Source: Bacillota bacterium
Lineage (GTDB): Bacteria; Bacillota; Clostridia; Caldicoprobacterales; DTU083
Length of the DNA: 64,000 nt
Direction of reading: 5' to 3'
Assembly (NCBI GenBank): GCA_029549985.1
Contig: JAKPIB010000022.1
Span: 1-64,000, forward strand
Shown here: positions 1 through 9,409 of the stretch, piece by piece
How positions within the stretch are numbered: position 1 is the first letter of the stretch
Layout of the letters: each line of letters opens with the position of its first letter
Translations under genes and position numbers: made by a program
The notes under the pieces: model-generated
What the model was told of the DNA's origin: nothing
Databases searched by the model: none
The model's input: only the letters and a program-made list of their open reading frames with translations

Positions 1-2713
1 TCAGGGGCCCTCCGTCCTTGTGGCGCATCAGCACCGGGCAGATCCAATCCAGGTAGGTCTTGCCGTGGGACAGGGTGTAGGGGCTCACCTTCTTGGCCCA
101 CTTTAGCGCAGCCTTGTCAAGGCCGCCCACCGAGCCTATCAGTATCAGCCTGTCCTTGGCACGGGTGAGGGCTACGTATAAAATACGCATTTCCTCGGAG
201 AGGTTTTCCAGGGCCGCCACCTGCTTTATAGCTGATTTGGCCAGGGTATCAAAGGACCGCCGGGTCTCCGGGTCCGTGTACTTCGGCCCAAGTCCCAGGT
301 CCTTATGGATCAGGAAGGACGCCCTTGAATCTTTCACATTGAACTTCTTGCCCAGGCCAGCCACGATACATACGGGGAATTCCAGCCCCTTGCTCTTGTG
401 TATGCTCATGATGCGGAGCACGTTTTCGTTTTCGCCTATGGCCTTTGCCACCCTCATGTCTCCGCTGCTTTCAGTCAGCTTGTCGACGAATTGGAGAAAT
501 CTGAACAGGCCTCTGATGGAGGTCTGGCTGAACTGAGCCGCACGGTCAAGGAGCAGCCTGAGGTTGGCCTGCCTCTGGAGACCGCCGGGCATAGCCCCGG
601 CATAGTAATAGTAGCCCGACTCCATGTAGAGCTTCCACAAAAAGTCCTCCATGGGCATATACCTGGCTGCCCGCTGCCACTGCTCGATCCTGCTCATGAA
701 GCCTTTCAGCCGTATGGCAAGGTCGTCATTCCGGTTCTCAGCATATTCCTTCAGGGCTTCATGGAAAAACCGCTTGCTGCTTTTGGCTCTTATACTTATG
801 AGGTCCTGGGCGCTGAAGCCCCCGATGGGCGAGCGCAGGACCGCCAGCAACGGGATGTCCTGCTGCTTGTTGTCAATTACTTTGAGCAGGTTTACGATGG
901 TTTTTATCTCTATCGCGTCGAAATACCCGTTGTTCACATCGGCAAAGACCGGGATCCCGTTGCGGGTCAGGATCTCCTGATAAACGGAAGCCCTGCCTGA
1001 AATGGCCCTCATGAGTATGACGATGTCCCTGTACTCCAGGAACCTGTAGTCCTTCAGCCTGGGGTCATAGATCTTCTGCCTTAGCAGGTCCTTTATCCTG
1101 TTGGCCGCCACCTGGGCTTCGACCTCTATATCGGTCATGTCCTCGATTTCCTCATCCAGGTCCTCAAGGTCCTCAACAGCCTTTTCAATAAGGCAGAGCT
1201 CTACCTGGGCATTCTCCAGGGGCTCAAACTCCCCACCCTGGTAAAGGGCGGCATTTTCATCATACTCGATCTCACCGAACCTTGAGGACATGATATTGCC
1301 GAATATATAGTTCACAGCGCTCAGGATATGCGGCCTGCTCCTGAAGTTTTTGTTGAGGTCGATGCGCCTGTCCGGGCTGCCGCCCGGCTTGAAGGTATCA
1401 TATTTGCTTAAGAATATCGTCGGGTCGGCCAGGCGGAACCTGTATATGCTCTGCTTGACGTCACCTACCATAAATAGGTTGTCGCCCCTGCATATCCTGC
1501 TGAGTATGGTTTCCTGGACGATATTGCTGTCCTGGTATTCGTCTATGAAAATGTATTCATACCTCTGCCTCAGCTCAGCGGCGGACTCCTCGTCAGCCAG
1601 GATATCCAGCGTATAGTGCTCCAGGTCGTTGAAATCTATGATGCCCTTTTCCTGCTTCCTGGCCTTGTATTCCCTGTCAAACCCTTCGACGAGGGAGTAT
1701 AGATACTCCAAATACGGATGAAGCTCATTGAGCTCCGATGCATAAGTATCTATATCGTATTTCAGGATGCCTTCGCCGGCTCCCCTTATCAATTTCTTGG
1801 CTTCCTCGCGCAGGTTTTTGACCGTTTCCTGCAGGTCTGCGTCCGTCTGCTTGCTGCAGCGGCCAAGCCTTATGAACTGAAGCCTGTGGAAAGCGTCGAT
1901 GCAGGCCTTCAGCCCGCTGCTTTCAAGTATCGAGAGGAGACCTTCGACCTCGCTGATATCGCTCGATATGGCCGATTCGTAACCGTCAGGACCGAACGGC
2001 TTTCGGCAGATTTCAAGTGCTTCCCTCAGGATGTCCAGGGCGCCTGAAAGCTCGAGGCTGATCTGCTTTTTGAGCGCCAGGCACCAGGGGCTGTTTTCGA
2101 GCTCCGGGGCGGTGAGGGCAAAGTCCCCCACCTGCTCCTTAAGCCATGCAAGGGGTTCGGGCTTGCTCTGGATGAAACCGTGCAGCCTGAGAACCAGGTC
2201 TTTCAGCGGGGCATCATCCTTCGAGCTGCCAAAGCGCTCGACCAGGCCCAGGAAACGGTCGTCACCCTTTTCATACTCCGCTTCGAAAAGGTCTTCGATC
2301 GCTTCCAGCTTGAGTATGGAGTTCTCCGTCTCATCACCGATACGAAAGCCGGGGTCCAGGTTTATCACATGGAAAAACTTGCGGATGACGCTTATGCAGA
2401 AGGAATGGATGGTGCTGATCGAAGCGCGGGGCAGGGCATTCATCTGCCTGCGAAGGTGGTCACTGTCAGCAGGCGAGGCTTCATCCAGGGCCCTGGTCAG
2501 GGCAGCCCCGATCCTCTCACGCATTTCACCCGCTGCCGCATTGGTGAAGGTAACGACCAGGAGCCTTTCTATATCCACCTTGTCCTTTATGATAAGCTGC
2601 AGGATGCGTTCGACCAGCACGGCGGTCTTGCCGGAGCCTGCCGCAGCGGCCACCAGCAGATTGCAACCCCTGGCATCTATGGCTTCCTGCTGTTCTTTCG
2701 TCCATCCGGCCAC
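1..2713 (-). CDS. addA: ATP-dependent helicase/nuclease subunit A, 3' end outside window
   Basis: Large subunit of the AddAB helicase-nuclease, which resects double-strand breaks for RecA-dependent repair. The reading frame is open from a GTG at 2713 to the window edge (about 904 residues of a family usually near 1200-1250), so the C-terminal nuclease domain is missing from view. A Walker A motif AAAAGSGKT lies near residue 20, followed by the UvrD-type motif VVTFTNAAAGEMRERI. The GTG start is chosen because a GAAGGGAGGG ribosome binding site sits about 8-10 bases upstream; it overlaps the end of addB by 37 bases, which indicates translational coupling in an addB-addA operon. Confidence 0.95.
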   Translation of the reverse strand, partial: MAGWTKEQQEAIDARGCNLLVAAAAGSGKTAVLVERILQLIIKDKVDIERLLVVTFTNAAAGEMRERIGAALTRALDEASPADSDHLRRQMNALPRASISTIHSFCISVIRKFFHVINLDPGFRIGDETENSILKLEAIEDLFEAEYEKGDDRFLGLVERFGSSKDDAPLKDLVLRLHGFIQSKPEPLAWLKEQVGDFALTAPELENSPWCLALKKQISLELSGALDILREALEICRKPFGPDGYESAISSDISEVEGLLSILESSGLKACIDAFHRLQFIRLGRCSKQTDADLQETVKNLREEAKKLIRGAGEGILKYDIDTYASELNELHPYLEYLYSLVEGFDREYKARKQEKGIIDFNDLEHYTLDILADEESAAELRQRYEYIFIDEYQDSNIVQETILSRICRGDNLFMVGDVKQSIYRFRLADPTIFLSKYDTFKPGGSPDRRIDLNKNFRSRPHILSAVNYIFGNIMSSRFGEIEYDENAALYQGGEFEPLENAQVELCLIEKAVEDLEDLDEEIEDMTDIEVEAQVAANRIKDLLRQKIYDPRLKDYRFLEYRDIVILMRAISGRASVYQEILTRNGIPVFADVNNGYFDAIEIKTIVNLLKVIDNKQQDIPLLAVLRSPIGGFSAQDLISIRAKSSKRFFHEALKEYAENRNDDLAIRLKGFMSRIEQWQRAARYMPMEDFLWKLYMESGYYYYAGAMPGGLQRQANLRLLLDRAAQFSQTSIRGLFRFLQFVDKLTESSGDMRVAKAIGENENVLRIMSIHKSKGLEFPVCIVAGLGKKFNVKDSRASFLIHKDLGLGPKYTDPETRRSFDTLAKSAIKQVAALENLSEEMRILYVALTRAKDRLILIGSVGGLDKAALKWAKKVSPYTLSHGKTYLDWICPVLMRHKDGGPL

Positions 2714-5700
2714 CCTCGAGCCCTCCCTTCTTCGCTTAGGCGTTTTATGATCTCTTTCCTGTCGGTTTTAGGTATACGCTTGAACCCGTTCTCCTCCAAC
2801 GTGGGATCGAACTGGCATATCCCGCTGTAAGGGCAGTAGGCGCAGGCTGTGGTATTGCCCTTCTTTACCGGCTCGATCCTGATGTTGCCTTCCAGCATCT
2901 CGCAGCCGATCCTCCCGATCAGCTTCTTCACATGGGCAAGCAGGGCCATGAACTCTTCCTCATCGAGCACCGAAGAGCCCTCCCGTATGGTCCCGTCCTT
3001 GTTGACGGCCAGGGGCAGCACCTCGGAACGGCTGTCGATATGGGCATCCATCTTTCTTACTATATTTACGTCCTTTAGCACCAGCCCCCTGAGCCTGAGA
3101 GTTTTCCTGATCTCCTGCTCGACAGCCTCTATCGCCTGCTCACGGGTATTTATCAAGGGATCGTCGATCTTGAAGTAGAAGATGCCGCCGGGCCTGGCCT
3201 TGCCGGTGATTCGCCGCTGGTATTCGTTGAGCAGGGCCTCGAGGTAGACCAGGAGCTGAAGCTTCAGTCCAAAATAGGCCTCCGACAGGTCGAAGTCCTG
3301 GCTGCCCGACTTGTAATCGATCACGTTTATATAGACATCCCCGTCCTCCATGTATACATCCGCCCTGTCGATCCTGCCTTCAAGGAGGAGCTTTTCGCCG
3401 TTTTCCAGCTCTATCTCGATGGGCGGGTACTTGCCCTTTTCGCCGAAGCTTACCTCATGGCCTATGGGGTCAAACCCGCTCCTTCTCACATGGTCCGTCA
3501 GCAGCCAGACCGCCCGCCGGCTTATGCGCTTGAGTCTGTTTGCCAGGTACTTGTAGCGGTTGGTGCTTTGGAGGACGCCATTGTTGTAAGTGGGTATTAT
3601 CTCGTCCATGACCTTATCCAGGATATCGTTTATGCGGGAGTCCTCCATACTGCGCCAGTCAACTCCGTCCTCCGCCAGCCGCTTCGTAAACTCCTCTATC
3701 GTACGGTGGAACACAACCCCAAGGTCCGGGGCCTCTACGGTATACATCCTGCGCTCCCTGGGCCTTAAGCCATACCTTACGAAATGGGCAAAGGGACAGC
3801 TTGAATAGGTCTCCAGCCTGGATATGCTGGCCCGGATGGGCGCAGAATAGAGCAAGCGGGACGCATTCCTGCCGATGGGGTCCTCCTGGTTGCGGTGAAA
3901 GAGCCCGTCAACAAGGAGTCTGCGCTTGCCGTCCCAGGCTTCCTGGTCCAGGTACCACCCATATACCTGCCACCATAGGTCATCCATCGGCTTGCCGTCA
4001 GCCAGGGTGCGCATATTCTCCACAAGGTATTTGAATGTGCTGTCAGGGACCGAGACAAGCCGGAGCTGCCTTTTTTGGTCCATGACGACGTCACTTTCCA
4101 CTTTGAGTTCCCTGAAGAGCTTCTTGAACCGGTCGATCAGGATCGAGGGGCGTATGGCATTGCCCTCGGCATTTGCCAGGGAGTAGCTGACCCACAGGAA
4201 ATCGGAGGGCTTAGAAAAGGCCATGTATATGTCGAGCTTTTCATCAGCAGCCCTGAGTTCGCTTCCGCCGCCCAGCTCCAGGCCGGTGCCCCTGAGCTTG
4301 TCGAGCTCCTCCACATCCAGGAGCCCTTCGTCCCCGCTTGAAGCCGGTATCAGCCCGTCATTGAAGCCTACGACGAACAGGGCCTTAATGTCCTTTATCT
4401 TGGAGCGCCGGATGTCGCCTACGAGCACCTGGTCCAGGGTCGTCGGGATGATGCCGACCTCCAGGGATGTAAACCCGGCCTCAAGGATTCGGGCAAAGGA
4501 GCCCAGGTCCACCCTGCGGTCGCCCAGGAACTCCACCAGCTGGTCAAAGACCTCCATTAGGATGTTCCATATCTGGGCATTCTCATTGACCTGGTCCAGG
4601 AGTCCGCTCCGCCGCAGGTCCCCTATCCAGTCCTCCAGCTTTTCCTTCAGCTCTATGCTGTTTAAGAACTCATAGAGGGATTTTACCATCCCTTCAACGG
4701 TCCTTTTGCGCTTCAATGACCTGCCTAAGGCGTCAAAGGGCTTGATGAACTCCTCCCTCAGGGCATTCAAGCGGTCCAGGTCATAGTCCTCCGCCCCGCG
4801 CTCAAAGGGCACAAGCCACTGCCTGCCCCGCACCCCGAACTCCAGGCAGTAGTTCTCAAGCTCCTCCACCTCATCCATGGACAGGCCTGAAAAGCCTGTT
4901 TTAAGGTACTTGAACACATCCTCATAGCGGTAGTCCCGTTCGATGATCCTAAGGCTCACCAGCAGGCAGTCGATGATCGGGTTTTGGATGATGCTCCGCT
5001 TCTCATCCATGAAATATGGGATCCCGTATTCGGTAAACACCCGCTTGATCATGCCGCCGTATACCTTTATGTCTCCGGCTACGACCGCCATCTCGTTGAA
5101 GCGCCAGCCTCTGTCCCGCACCAGCGATATTATCCGGGATGCGAGGTGCTCGACCTCGGACAGGAGGCTGCTGCCTGCGAATACCTCCAGGCTGGCCGGA
5201 TCGTCCGTAAACTGCTTGTAGGGATATCTGTATATCTCACGCTCAAGAAAAGCGATTTCCGGTGCCTTAATGCCTTTTTGCGCAGATGGGGTCTGATGTG
5301 TGAGATGGGTGAAATGCTCTTCAAAGCCATGATGGAGCGCCATTTTGCGGATCCTTTTGAGAGAAAGGGCATGGCTCAAAAATACGTCCCGGTCGTTGTG
5401 GCTTTCGTCACTGTCCAGGGTAAAGGTTATGGTCAGCTTTTTGGCCACCATGGCCAGCCTTTCGATAACGCGCACGGTCTGGGGGGCGAAATAGTCAAAG
5501 CCGTCCATCCATACGCTGGCGCCCTTTAGGAACTGTGCCTGGTCCATTTTTTCTATCAGCAGGTTTATGGCGTCTTCAGAGTCCAGGTACCTGCCGCTTA
5601 GGTATTCATTGAAGGCCTCATAGATCTTCGCTATGTCCAGGAGCTTGTGCTCCAAAAGCCCGCTGCCCTCTACCGCCCGGGCAGCCTCCTTGAGCTGGCC

Positions 5701-6105
5701 GGCTGTGACATCATGCTTTTTCAGCTCTGCCAGGGCAGCGTTTATCTTCTCTATGAACCCCTTTTGGCTGGATACGGTCCTGTAGACCGTCAGCTCATCC
5801 TTCAGGTCGTCCAGGAGCTTGCGCAGGACCATATGCCTGCCCTGCTCGTTTATGTGGGTCCGGGTCAGGCCTCCCGCCTCGCTGAACACCTTGTGGGCCA
5901 GCCTGGTCAGGCTGACCACCTCGACATTGAAAAGCCCCGGAAGGTCAAGGCTCCGTATCAGGTCGCTTTCAGCCTGGAGGGTGAACTGCTCAGGAACCAT
6001 GAGCATAAGCCGTTCCTCGCCCCTGGAAAGGGCTTCGCCGATCTCCCTGTACACGAGCCTGGTCTTGCCGGTGCCGGACCTGCCGGTTATGTAGTAGATA
6101 CCCAT
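2677..6105 (-). CDS. addB: ATP-dependent helicase/nuclease subunit B
   Basis: Partner of AddA in end resection and Chi recognition. 1142 residues. The N-terminus has a Walker A box GRSGTGKT. The C-terminal nuclease shows GRIDRADVY followed by VIDYKSG. Four cysteines of the Fe-S cluster are visible: one in YSSCPFAHF (near residue 790) and three in CAYCPYSGIC near the end, the pattern of AddB proteins. The start at 6105 is preferred over an ATG five codons upstream because GGGGAG sits 7 bases before it. It is first in an operon with addA. A perfect TATAAT lies at 6180-6185 on this strand, but its -35 is poor. Confidence 0.96.
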   Translation of the reverse strand: MGIYYITGRSGTGKTRLVYREIGEALSRGEERLMLMVPEQFTLQAESDLIRSLDLPGLFNVEVVSLTRLAHKVFSEAGGLTRTHINEQGRHMVLRKLLDDLKDELTVYRTVSSQKGFIEKINAALAELKKHDVTAGQLKEAARAVEGSGLLEHKLLDIAKIYEAFNEYLSGRYLDSEDAINLLIEKMDQAQFLKGASVWMDGFDYFAPQTVRVIERLAMVAKKLTITFTLDSDESHNDRDVFLSHALSLKRIRKMALHHGFEEHFTHLTHQTPSAQKGIKAPEIAFLEREIYRYPYKQFTDDPASLEVFAGSSLLSEVEHLASRIISLVRDRGWRFNEMAVVAGDIKVYGGMIKRVFTEYGIPYFMDEKRSIIQNPIIDCLLVSLRIIERDYRYEDVFKYLKTGFSGLSMDEVEELENYCLEFGVRGRQWLVPFERGAEDYDLDRLNALREEFIKPFDALGRSLKRKRTVEGMVKSLYEFLNSIELKEKLEDWIGDLRRSGLLDQVNENAQIWNILMEVFDQLVEFLGDRRVDLGSFARILEAGFTSLEVGIIPTTLDQVLVGDIRRSKIKDIKALFVVGFNDGLIPASSGDEGLLDVEELDKLRGTGLELGGGSELRAADEKLDIYMAFSKPSDFLWVSYSLANAEGNAIRPSILIDRFKKLFRELKVESDVVMDQKRQLRLVSVPDSTFKYLVENMRTLADGKPMDDLWWQVYGWYLDQEAWDGKRRLLVDGLFHRNQEDPIGRNASRLLYSAPIRASISRLETYSSCPFAHFVRYGLRPRERRMYTVEAPDLGVVFHRTIEEFTKRLAEDGVDWRSMEDSRINDILDKVMDEIIPTYNNGVLQSTNRYKYLANRLKRISRRAVWLLTDHVRRSGFDPIGHEVSFGEKGKYPPIEIELENGEKLLLEGRIDRADVYMEDGDVYINVIDYKSGSQDFDLSEAYFGLKLQLLVYLEALLNEYQRRITGKARPGGIFYFKIDDPLINTREQAIEAVEQEIRKTLRLRGLVLKDVNIVRKMDAHIDSRSEVLPLAVNKDGTIREGSSVLDEEEFMALLAHVKKLIGRIGCEMLEGNIRIEPVKKGNTTACAYCPYSGICQFDPTLEENGFKRIPKTDRKEIIKRLSEEGRARGWPDGRKNSRKP

Positions 6106-6124
6106 ACAGACACTCCCCATGCCT

Positions 6125-6145
6125 CAAGGGGCATATATCCCCTTG
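6125..6145 (-). other. Hairpin between queT and addB
   Basis: A perfect 7-bp inverted repeat (CAAGGGG / CCCCTTG) with a 7-base loop lies between the queT stop and the addB start. It has no T-run on either strand, so it is not a standard terminator; it could be an mRNA stability or processing element in the addB leader. Confidence 0.4.
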
Positions 6146-6192
6146 CAGCTTTTTCCCTTACATGCTATTGCTGTATATTATTATACATGCTG

Positions 6193-6669
6193 TCATTCGC
6201 CGGCGAAAAGGTACTTTTTGTACTTATCGAGCACGAACAGCAGTAACAAGCCCAGGCCATAGCATACTGCGAGTTGGCCTGCGCCTACTGACAAGACAGA
6301 CAGATACAAAGGGAACTTGTACACATAGTGCAGCATCCCGCCTATGATCAGGGCATTGACCACTACCGGGGGCAGGGGGGCCAACAGCTTGCTCCCGGAC
6401 CTGTAGGTGAGGTATGCAGCAAGCAGGGTCGCAAGGCTGCCCAGCACTATGTCAAGGGTCCCGACCGGGCTGAAAAGGTTGGATATCAGACAGCCGACAA
6501 AAAGTCCCGGTATGGCTGCCGGCGTATATAAGGGCAGGACGGTCAGGGCTTCCGCTATCCGAAACTCTATGAGGGTCTCACCGAAGCTGATCGGCGCGAA
6601 AATGAGCGTCAATACCACATATATGGCTGCAATTGCAGCTGCCTGTACAAGAAAACGTGTTTTATCCAT
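6193..6669 (-). CDS. queT: QueT-family membrane protein, probable ECF substrate-binding component for queuosine precursor
   Basis: 158-residue integral membrane protein resembling QueT, the S component of energy-coupling-factor importers for queuosine precursors. The family hallmarks are the N-terminal hydrophobic segment followed by FGETLIEFRIAEAL and then several helices (VLPLYTPAAIPGLFVGC, GSLATLLAAYLTYRSGSK). The start at 6669 is chosen from an AGGAGG site 8 bases upstream; the open frame extends further 5' but runs through the lepB terminator. It lacks the AAA ATPases and the T protein, which must come from elsewhere. I looked for a preQ1 riboswitch in the 76-base leader and did not see one. 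Confidence 0.85.
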   Translation of the reverse strand: MDKTRFLVQAAAIAAIYVVLTLIFAPISFGETLIEFRIAEALTVLPLYTPAAIPGLFVGCLISNLFSPVGTLDIVLGSLATLLAAYLTYRSGSKLLAPLPPVVVNALIIGGMLHYVYKFPLYLSVLSVGAGQLAVCYGLGLLLLFVLDKYKKYLFAGE

Positions 6670-6695
6670 CAATGTCCTCCTATTTTGCCGTGTCT

Positions 6696-6726
6696 TAAAA
6701 AAAAGGGGGCATCCAATGCCCCTTTT
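6696..6726 (-). terminator. Intrinsic terminator after lepB
   Basis: Read on the minus strand, an A-rich flank and GGGGCAT/ATGCCCC stem are followed by eight T residues. It lies 20-50 bases after the lepB stop and before the queT ribosome binding site, so queT depends on read-through or its own unrecognised promoter. Confidence 0.85.
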
Positions 6727-6745
6727 GACCTGTATACAACTGCTT

Positions 6746-7333
6746 TTATCTGAAAAGCGCCGTGATGTCCACAGCAAGGACTCCTTTGATGTTTTCCATC
6801 GGCAATGCGCCTATCATCCTGCTGTCCATGCTGTTGTTCCTGTTGTCGCCCATGACAAACACATGGCCTTCGGGCACATAAAAGGTCTTGTCTCCCTCAT
6901 TCATCACAGGATCCTTCAGGTATGGCTCGTTCAGGAGCTCACCGTTCCTGTACAGCTTGCCGTCCCTTATCTCTATCGTATCCCCCGGTTTGCCGATCAC
7001 CCTCTTTATGAGGAGATTGCGGTTCTCAAAACGGTTGAATATGCTTATTTCCCGTATCTCTTCCCAAATGTTGTCCAAAAAAGTCCTTTTTGCTGTATCG
7101 ATGCTTTTATCTATCACCACTATGTCGCCGTAATCCACCTTCAGGTTGAGGGTCCGGCCCAGCCTGGAAATGATGACGAAGTCGTTGTCATGGAGCGTGG
7201 GCAGCATGGACTCGCCGTCGACCTTTATCGGCTGCATGACGAACAGGTTTATGAATAAGGCGAGCACCACCGAGATCGCTATCACCTCGACCCATTCGAG
7301 GATGGCCTTCATACTCTTGTTAAGCTTTGGCAT
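6746..7333 (-). CDS. lepB: Signal peptidase I
   Basis: 195-residue type I signal peptidase that cleaves signal peptides from exported proteins on the outer face of the membrane. One N-terminal transmembrane segment (about residues 15-34) precedes the catalytic serine in GESMLPT (Ser42); the general-base lysine is Lys110 in NLLIKRVIGKPGD; the C-terminal box GDNRNNSMDSR is present. The start at 7333 has AGGGGTGAAAG just upstream; an ATG 12 codons earlier has no such site. The Ser-Lys dyad is the bacterial rather than the ER-type Ser-His form. It would process the many secreted proteins in this window. Confidence 0.96.
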   Translation of the reverse strand: MPKLNKSMKAILEWVEVIAISVVLALFINLFVMQPIKVDGESMLPTLHDNDFVIISRLGRTLNLKVDYGDIVVIDKSIDTAKRTFLDNIWEEIREISIFNRFENRNLLIKRVIGKPGDTIEIRDGKLYRNGELLNEPYLKDPVMNEGDKTFYVPEGHVFVMGDNRNNSMDSRMIGALPMENIKGVLAVDITALFR

Positions 7334-7374
7334 ACTTTCACCCCTACATTGATCATGCTTCGTCCCCAACAGTT

Positions 7375-7403
7375 ATTATATACCATATGAGCCGAACTAA
7401 CAA
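7375..7403 (-). promoter_or_regulatory. Sigma-A promoter of lepB
   Basis: Minus-strand TTGTTA, 17-base spacer, TATAAT, ending about 40 bases before the lepB start. The -10 matches consensus fully and the -35 at four of six. Confidence 0.75.
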
Positions 7404-7477
7404 ATGGATTTATTTGTGCTTGGATCAGGCTTCGTTAAGCCATTTTTTCATAGATTGCACTAAACAGACCGTTTTTC

Positions 7478-7506
7478 TTGTACAATTTGAAGGATTTTCA
7501 TATTTT
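7478..7506 (+). promoter_or_regulatory. Probable promoter of the sensor kinase gene
   Basis: TTGTAC, 17-base spacer, TATTTT in the 255-base divergent intergenic region. About 75 bases of leader would follow before the kinase start. The rest of the region holds no gene I can support. Confidence 0.5.
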
Positions 7507-7588
7507 CATGTCGAAGATTGTAACATATGGGAAAATCCAGACTGCTATTTGGTCCAACCCTTAACATATTTTCGGACGGGGGCTGCAA

Positions 7589-9394
7589 ATGGCTGATTTG
7601 AGCGTATCCCAGATCGATTCTCATATCAGGAAATGCGAAAAGGTCAGAACGAAGGCTCACAGTACGATTCTAACCGGTATAATCATCCTGTCTATCATAC
7701 CCATGGCTGCCTTAAGCCTGCTCACCTATTTTATAACCTTTTCACGGGTCATGGAGTCAAAAGCCAATGAAAGCAGGGTGATAGTCAACAACATCGCCGA
7801 AGCCACAGCTGATCTCTTTGAAGACAGGATATCCTTGATCCATGCCGTAAGTCATCATTGCAGCCGCATATCGGATGTCAGTCAACTGAAGAATGACCTG
7901 GAGCTGCTGGCAGAGGCTCACCCGGACGTGGAATCGATGAGCATAACAGACATAAACGGGATACAAGTGGTACGATCCGATGACAACCCCCTGCTCGATA
8001 TATCCGACAGGGAATTTTTCAGGCAGATCATCGCAGGAGAAGACCTGTGCGTATCCAGGGCGCTTATAAGCCGTACATCAGGCCTCCCATGCCTTGTGAT
8101 AGCCAAGGCTGTCAAGGATGAAAACTCCACGACCAAGGGCATAACGACCATACTCATAAGGCTTGACAACCTGTATCATGAGCTGGATAAGTATGAGCTG
8201 GATAAGGACACTGTCCTTTATATCACAGACAACACAGGCCAGATCGCCTATCATCCGGATAAAAGCTATATGCTCAACGGCAAGTCAGTGACATGGCCGC
8301 CTGTTGTCAAGGCCATGGATGTAAAGGACTCGGGGACCGCAGTATACATAAACCCAGTCGACAACACCAAGTATCTCTCGGCTTATGCATATATCCCCAA
8401 CGTACAATGGAGCGTCATAATCGACAGGAGTTATACGAGCGTCCTTATCGAGGCTCTGAGCCTCCACTCCACCACCCTGGTCATCACGCTCATATTCATA
8501 GTCGCAGCCCTGATCCTGGCCGGCATCATATACAAGCGGATAGAGAAAACAATGGTGAGCACCCAGATAGAAGGGGAGTATATGGCCAAGGCGCTCCTGG
8601 AGGAACAGAACAAGTATCTTTTCTATGCCAAGATCACCCATGAGCTGCGCACCCCGCTCAATATCATCCTGGGTGCCATCCAGGTGCTTGAGCTTGACAT
8701 GAAAAACAAACCGGAAGCATCCGGCGCCCTTAAGAGGGCAGTTCGCATCATGAAGCAAAACTGCCTGCGATTGCTGAGGCTGGTCAGCAACTTTATCGAT
8801 ATCTCCAAAATCGATACGGGCTTTGAAAGGCTGAACCTTATAAACGTGGATGTCATCTCCTTCATAGAGGATATGACCATGTCCGTCAGTGATTACCTGG
8901 CCAATAAGGATATATCCCTCGTGTTCGACACTGATACGGAAGAGCTGCTGACTGCATGCGATCCCGACAAGCTCGAACGGATAGTGCTGAACCTTTTATC
9001 CAACTCTGCAAAGTTTACACCCGCCGGCGGCAGCATAAAGGTCCAGGTGCAGGCCTTCACAAAAACCTTCCGGGTGTCCGTATCCGATACAGGCTGCGGG
9101 ATACCTGCAGGCGACCTGGACAGGGTATTCGACCGTTTCTGGCAAAATGAAGAGCTAAGCCGCAAGAACCCGACTTCAGGAAGCGGTATTGGCCTGTCGC
9201 TTGCCAAGTCCTTCGTAGAACTGCATGGAGGCACGATCTGGGCCGAAAGCCAGGAAGGCAAGGGTACGACCGTTGCCTTTGAACTGCCCATAAAGCTGGT
9301 CGAAGAGCCCAAGGCCATGCAGGGCCAGGCCGGAAAATACGATCAGTACGTTGAAAAGATCCAGATCGAGCTGTCTGACATATACCAGCTATGA
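7589..9394 (+). CDS. Membrane sensor histidine kinase with extracellular Cache-type domain
   Basis: 601 residues. A first transmembrane helix (about 28-52) is followed by an extracellular region of some 240 residues with Cache-like features (DREFFRQIIAGEDLCVS, TDNTGQIAYHPDKSY, YIPNVQWSVIIDRSY), a second helix (about 295-318), a short link, the HisKA box KITHELRTPLN with phosphoacceptor His351, and an HATPase_c domain with N box NLLSNSAKFTPAGG, G1 DTGCGI and G2 GSGIGLSLAKS. No HAMP domain is evident between helix 2 and HisKA. It stands alone: no response regulator gene is adjacent. GGGGGCT precedes the ATG. It converges with the deacetylase gene downstream, 15 bases away. Confidence 0.92.
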   Translation: MADLSVSQIDSHIRKCEKVRTKAHSTILTGIIILSIIPMAALSLLTYFITFSRVMESKANESRVIVNNIAEATADLFEDRISLIHAVSHHCSRISDVSQLKNDLELLAEAHPDVESMSITDINGIQVVRSDDNPLLDISDREFFRQIIAGEDLCVSRALISRTSGLPCLVIAKAVKDENSTTKGITTILIRLDNLYHELDKYELDKDTVLYITDNTGQIAYHPDKSYMLNGKSVTWPPVVKAMDVKDSGTAVYINPVDNTKYLSAYAYIPNVQWSVIIDRSYTSVLIEALSLHSTTLVITLIFIVAALILAGIIYKRIEKTMVSTQIEGEYMAKALLEEQNKYLFYAKITHELRTPLNIILGAIQVLELDMKNKPEASGALKRAVRIMKQNCLRLLRLVSNFIDISKIDTGFERLNLINVDVISFIEDMTMSVSDYLANKDISLVFDTDTEELLTACDPDKLERIVLNLLSNSAKFTPAGGSIKVQVQAFTKTFRVSVSDTGCGIPAGDLDRVFDRFWQNEELSRKNPTSGSGIGLSLAKSFVELHGGTIWAESQEGKGTTVAFELPIKLVEEPKAMQGQAGKYDQYVEKIQIELSDIYQL

Positions 9395-9409
9395 CTTTTC
9401 CTTAAGGGG

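Noticed and set aside
398-1000. Plus-strand open frames across 1-6.1 kb
   Set aside because: They are antisense shadows of addA and addB, without ribosome binding sites or recognisable domains.
6670-6745. preQ1 riboswitch upstream of queT
   Set aside because: Only the lepB terminator hairpin is present; the short preQ1 aptamer pattern is missing.
9395-9409. Terminator between the sensor kinase and deacetylase genes
   Set aside because: Fifteen bases only, with no stem or T-run.
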